Assembly: GCA_047967505.1 (NCBI GenBank)
Contig: CM106539.1
DNA from: Dipteris shenzhenensis
Taxonomy: Eukaryota; Polypodiophyta; Polypodiopsida; Gleicheniales
Reading direction: 5' to 3' (one strand)
Length of the DNA: 64,000 nucleotides
Below the pieces are notes generated by a model that did not search any database, was not told the DNA's origin, and saw only the letters and a list, made by a program, of their open reading frames with translations. Positions within the stretch are counted from its first letter, which is position 1, and each line of letters starts with the position of its first letter. Shown piece after piece: positions 62,320-64,000 of this stretch. The translations under genes and the position numbers were made by a program.

Positions 62320-62465
62320 AGTGTTGCGATATAGCGATGCTGGTCAGTCGCTATATAGCAACACTTATATTTAAAAGCGTCACTATATAGCGATGGGAAC
62401 AGAGCTAATCGTCACTATATAGTGACAGAACAGAGCAAAGCATCGCTATATAGCAGCGCTTTAGG
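62320..62465 (+). repeat. internal set of TATATAGC palindromic repeats
   Basis: GCGATATAGCGATGC, GTCGCTATATAGCAACAC, CGTCACTATATAGCGATG, CGTCACTATATAGTGACA and ATCGCTATATAGCAGCGC. Same motif as the subterminal repeats but about 4.2 kb from the end, 100 bp before the transposase's first recognised exon. Confidence 0.82.
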
Positions 62466-62565
62466 ACACTTATTGTTTAAAGTTAAAAAACAAGCTCATA
62501 GATGCTATTTTATTACTGTTAATATATGTCCTTGAAACTTATGTTGTGATTTTATAAGTTTGCAG

Positions 62566-64000
62566 ATGGAAGGGATGAGTGGAAGCTCGTCAGATGATGC
62601 GCCAATGCCCGAGAGTGGCTTAGGAGAGGTTGTATTGTCATTGCACTCATTACAAGCGATAAGTATGACATCAACGTCATATTATCATGCACCACTTGCA
62701 GATGTATGGGGAGGAGCCCGAACCAATACCCACTGTTGGTGTTGCACGTGTTGATGGATTATCGGTAAGTCAAAGCTAGTTAAGTTCGTGGTTAATATTG
62801 GATACCATTATGATATGAAACCTTGAGACAAGATCTTATATTTACATGAAATCTTAAAACAGGATGAGGAGGCTGACGAGGGTACGCATATACCTTCACA
62901 CTTTCAGCAAGACTATAGTCTCCCGGATGATGACGAGGGTATGGTCAACATGATGGATTCTATTTGTAGGGGTACTACATCCCATGTACACGTGATGTCA
63001 GAGTCTGAGGTCAAAATGTGAGAGTTGCAGTCAACACAATTGTACGAGGGTGCTAGGATGTCTAAACTACGTGCTTGTCTCTCAATCTTGAATCTGCAAG
63101 TAAAGTATGGGTGGTCTAATACAAGTGTCTCTGCCTTAATGAGGTTAGCTCTTGCATTAATTTGACTCATTATTTGGATATTGTTTGTTTTAAAAATCAT
63201 CATGTATGGATTAGTGTACTGAATCGTCATTATTCGAAGCCTATGTATGTTTGAATTGTGATAGGTTGCTCCAAAAGATGTTGCCTGGACCAAATACCAT
63301 GCCTGCATCAAGAGATGAAGTGAAGAAGATGCTAACAATGGTGTATATGAATTATGATACCATCCATGCTTGCCGGAACTCTTTCGTCGTGAGCATGGAG
63401 ATTTGGCTACTTGTCTGAAATGTGGAGAACAACGATATAGAGATGACTTGCAAGGTGAGTAGATACCGGTAAAGGTCTTGAGACACTTTCCCATCATTGC
63501 AAGAATACAACACATGTTCCGATGCAAATCCATAGCGGAGTTGATGACATGGCATGCATCTCATCGGTCCACTGATGACATATTGAGGATTCTCGTAGAT
63601 TGTGCAACTTGAAAGCACATAGATAATTAGTGGCCAAACTTTGCCAGGGAGCCACGCAACTTACATCTTGGGCTCACCATGGACGGCATGAATCCTTTTG
63701 GGTTATGCTCGATATCTTGGCCGACATGGCCCATAGTCATGGTAAATTACAATATCCCACCATGGCTAACAATAAAAAAGGTACACCTCATGCTTGCACT
63801 AATTGTGCTAGGGAAGTACAAGGCAAAAAATATGAACGTGTATATGGATCCTTTGATAGAGGAGTTACAGATATTATGGAGAGGTATTTTGGTCAGGGGT
63901 ATCTTGATGTGGACCATGCATGACTACCCAGGATATGGAGAGTGCGCAGGTACGTGGTTGTGTCTCTACATGTGTCTCTCTTTCGCACGCATGTCTTATA
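62566..64000 (+). pseudogene. CACTA TNP2-type transposase, N-terminal half, spliced
   Basis: Transposase that would cut the CACTA ends. Exons by splice sites: 62566-62764 (TTTGCAG/ATGGAAGGG; donor TCG/GTAAGT), 62873-63143 (AAACAG/GATGAG; donor GAG/GTTAGC), 63265 to the window end. Recognised TNP2 landmarks: MSKLRACLSILNLQVKYGWS, EVKKMLTMVYMNYDTIHACRN, LATCLKCGEQRY, IPVKVLRHFPIIARIQHMF, ELMTWHASHRSTDDILRI, WPNFAREPRNLHLGLTMDGM, NPFG, YNIPPWLTIKK, LMLALIVLGKY, VYMDPLIEELQ, MWTMHDYPGY. Breaks: TGA 63019, a frameshift near 63377 (after HACRN), TAG 63460, TGA 63610, TAG 63628. Most are one transition from a sense codon. Exon 1 also changes frame before its end. The catalytic part continues beyond 64000. 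Confidence 0.83.

Larger units (their letters stand above)
58107..64000 (+). mobile_element. CACTA-2: En/Spm-type element, 5' portion (runs off the window)
   Basis: 5' terminus CACTACAAGGAATAGGCCC at 58107, subterminal palindromic repeats, a minus-strand spliced gene, purine-rich hairpin array, internal palindromic repeats, and a TNP2-type transposase on + that continues past 64000. Same family as CACTA-1 by termini and subterminal motif. The outer three bases are ACT; the 3' end is not in the window. Stops in both genes suggest it is not autonomous. Confidence 0.87.

Overview
This window is plant nuclear DNA made almost entirely of transposable elements and tandem repeats. The plant calls are: Copia and Gypsy elements primed by the plant-type site TGGTATCAGAGC, CACTA elements with CACTACAAGG ends, a hAT transposase relic, and GT-AG introns in the CACTA genes. 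No intact single-copy host gene was found. The only host-gene-like remnant is a broken kinase-RING pseudogene at about 40.6-42.9 kb. Satellite, microsatellite and foldback content is very high, as in a large-genome land plant. The species or lineage cannot be fixed from the sequence alone.

Layout. 0-4.9 kb: AT-rich, decayed, small direct duplications. 4.9-16.1 kb: a nest of LTR elements. An old minus-strand Copia-type element (here E1) carries two insertions, a non-autonomous LTR element (E0, 5470-8436, TSD TGGCC) and a young Copia (E2, 5' LTR at 9618). 16.1-23.0 kb: a Gypsy element (E3) with no visible 5' LTR, preceded by a broken RNase H ORF. 23.2-25.3 kb: the 3' end of a CACTA element and CACTA-like debris. 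26.4-28.5 kb: tandem duplications, a 54-bp minisatellite and a CACTA-like non-autonomous element. 30.4-37.8 kb: a large array of roughly 350-390 bp foldback (hairpin) units separated by TATG/AC microsatellites, then single hairpins. 37.9-38.4 and 47.1-47.5 kb: two copies of a ~440-bp MITE with CCCGGGGG ends and 8-bp target duplications. 40.6-46.2 kb: kinase-RING pseudogene and hAT pseudogene. 46.6-48.6 kb: the missing 5' LTR of E1 and the missing 3' end of E2, both in reversed orientation. 48.7-54.6 kb: enormous polypyrimidine tracts (CT-rich, then C-rich) and 137-bp and 130-bp tandem repeats. 54.8-57.0 kb: a ~182-bp satellite with a three-monomer higher-order repeat. 57.0-57.4 kb: a Copia gag fragment. 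58.1 kb to the end: a second CACTA element with a TNP2-type transposase on + and a divergent spliced gene on -.

Main inference. E2 is split in two. Its left part (9618 to about 16118, + strand) stops inside RNase H. The rest of RNase H, the polypurine tract and the 3' LTR lie at 48567-47832 on the - strand. The two 257-bp LTRs look identical by eye and carry the same 5-bp target duplication (TATGG at 9613-9617; CCATA at 47827-47831). The same geometry explains why the two ends of E1 are 41 kb apart and in opposite orientation. One inversion of about 32.4 kb (about 16119-48567), younger than the E2 insertion, explains all of this; a misassembly is the main alternative.

The coding capacity is mobile-element machinery. 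E2 is nearly intact, E3 pol is open for 1460 codons while its gag has two stops, and CACTA-2 genes carry scattered stops of the C-to-T / G-to-A kind expected from decay of methylated, silenced DNA.
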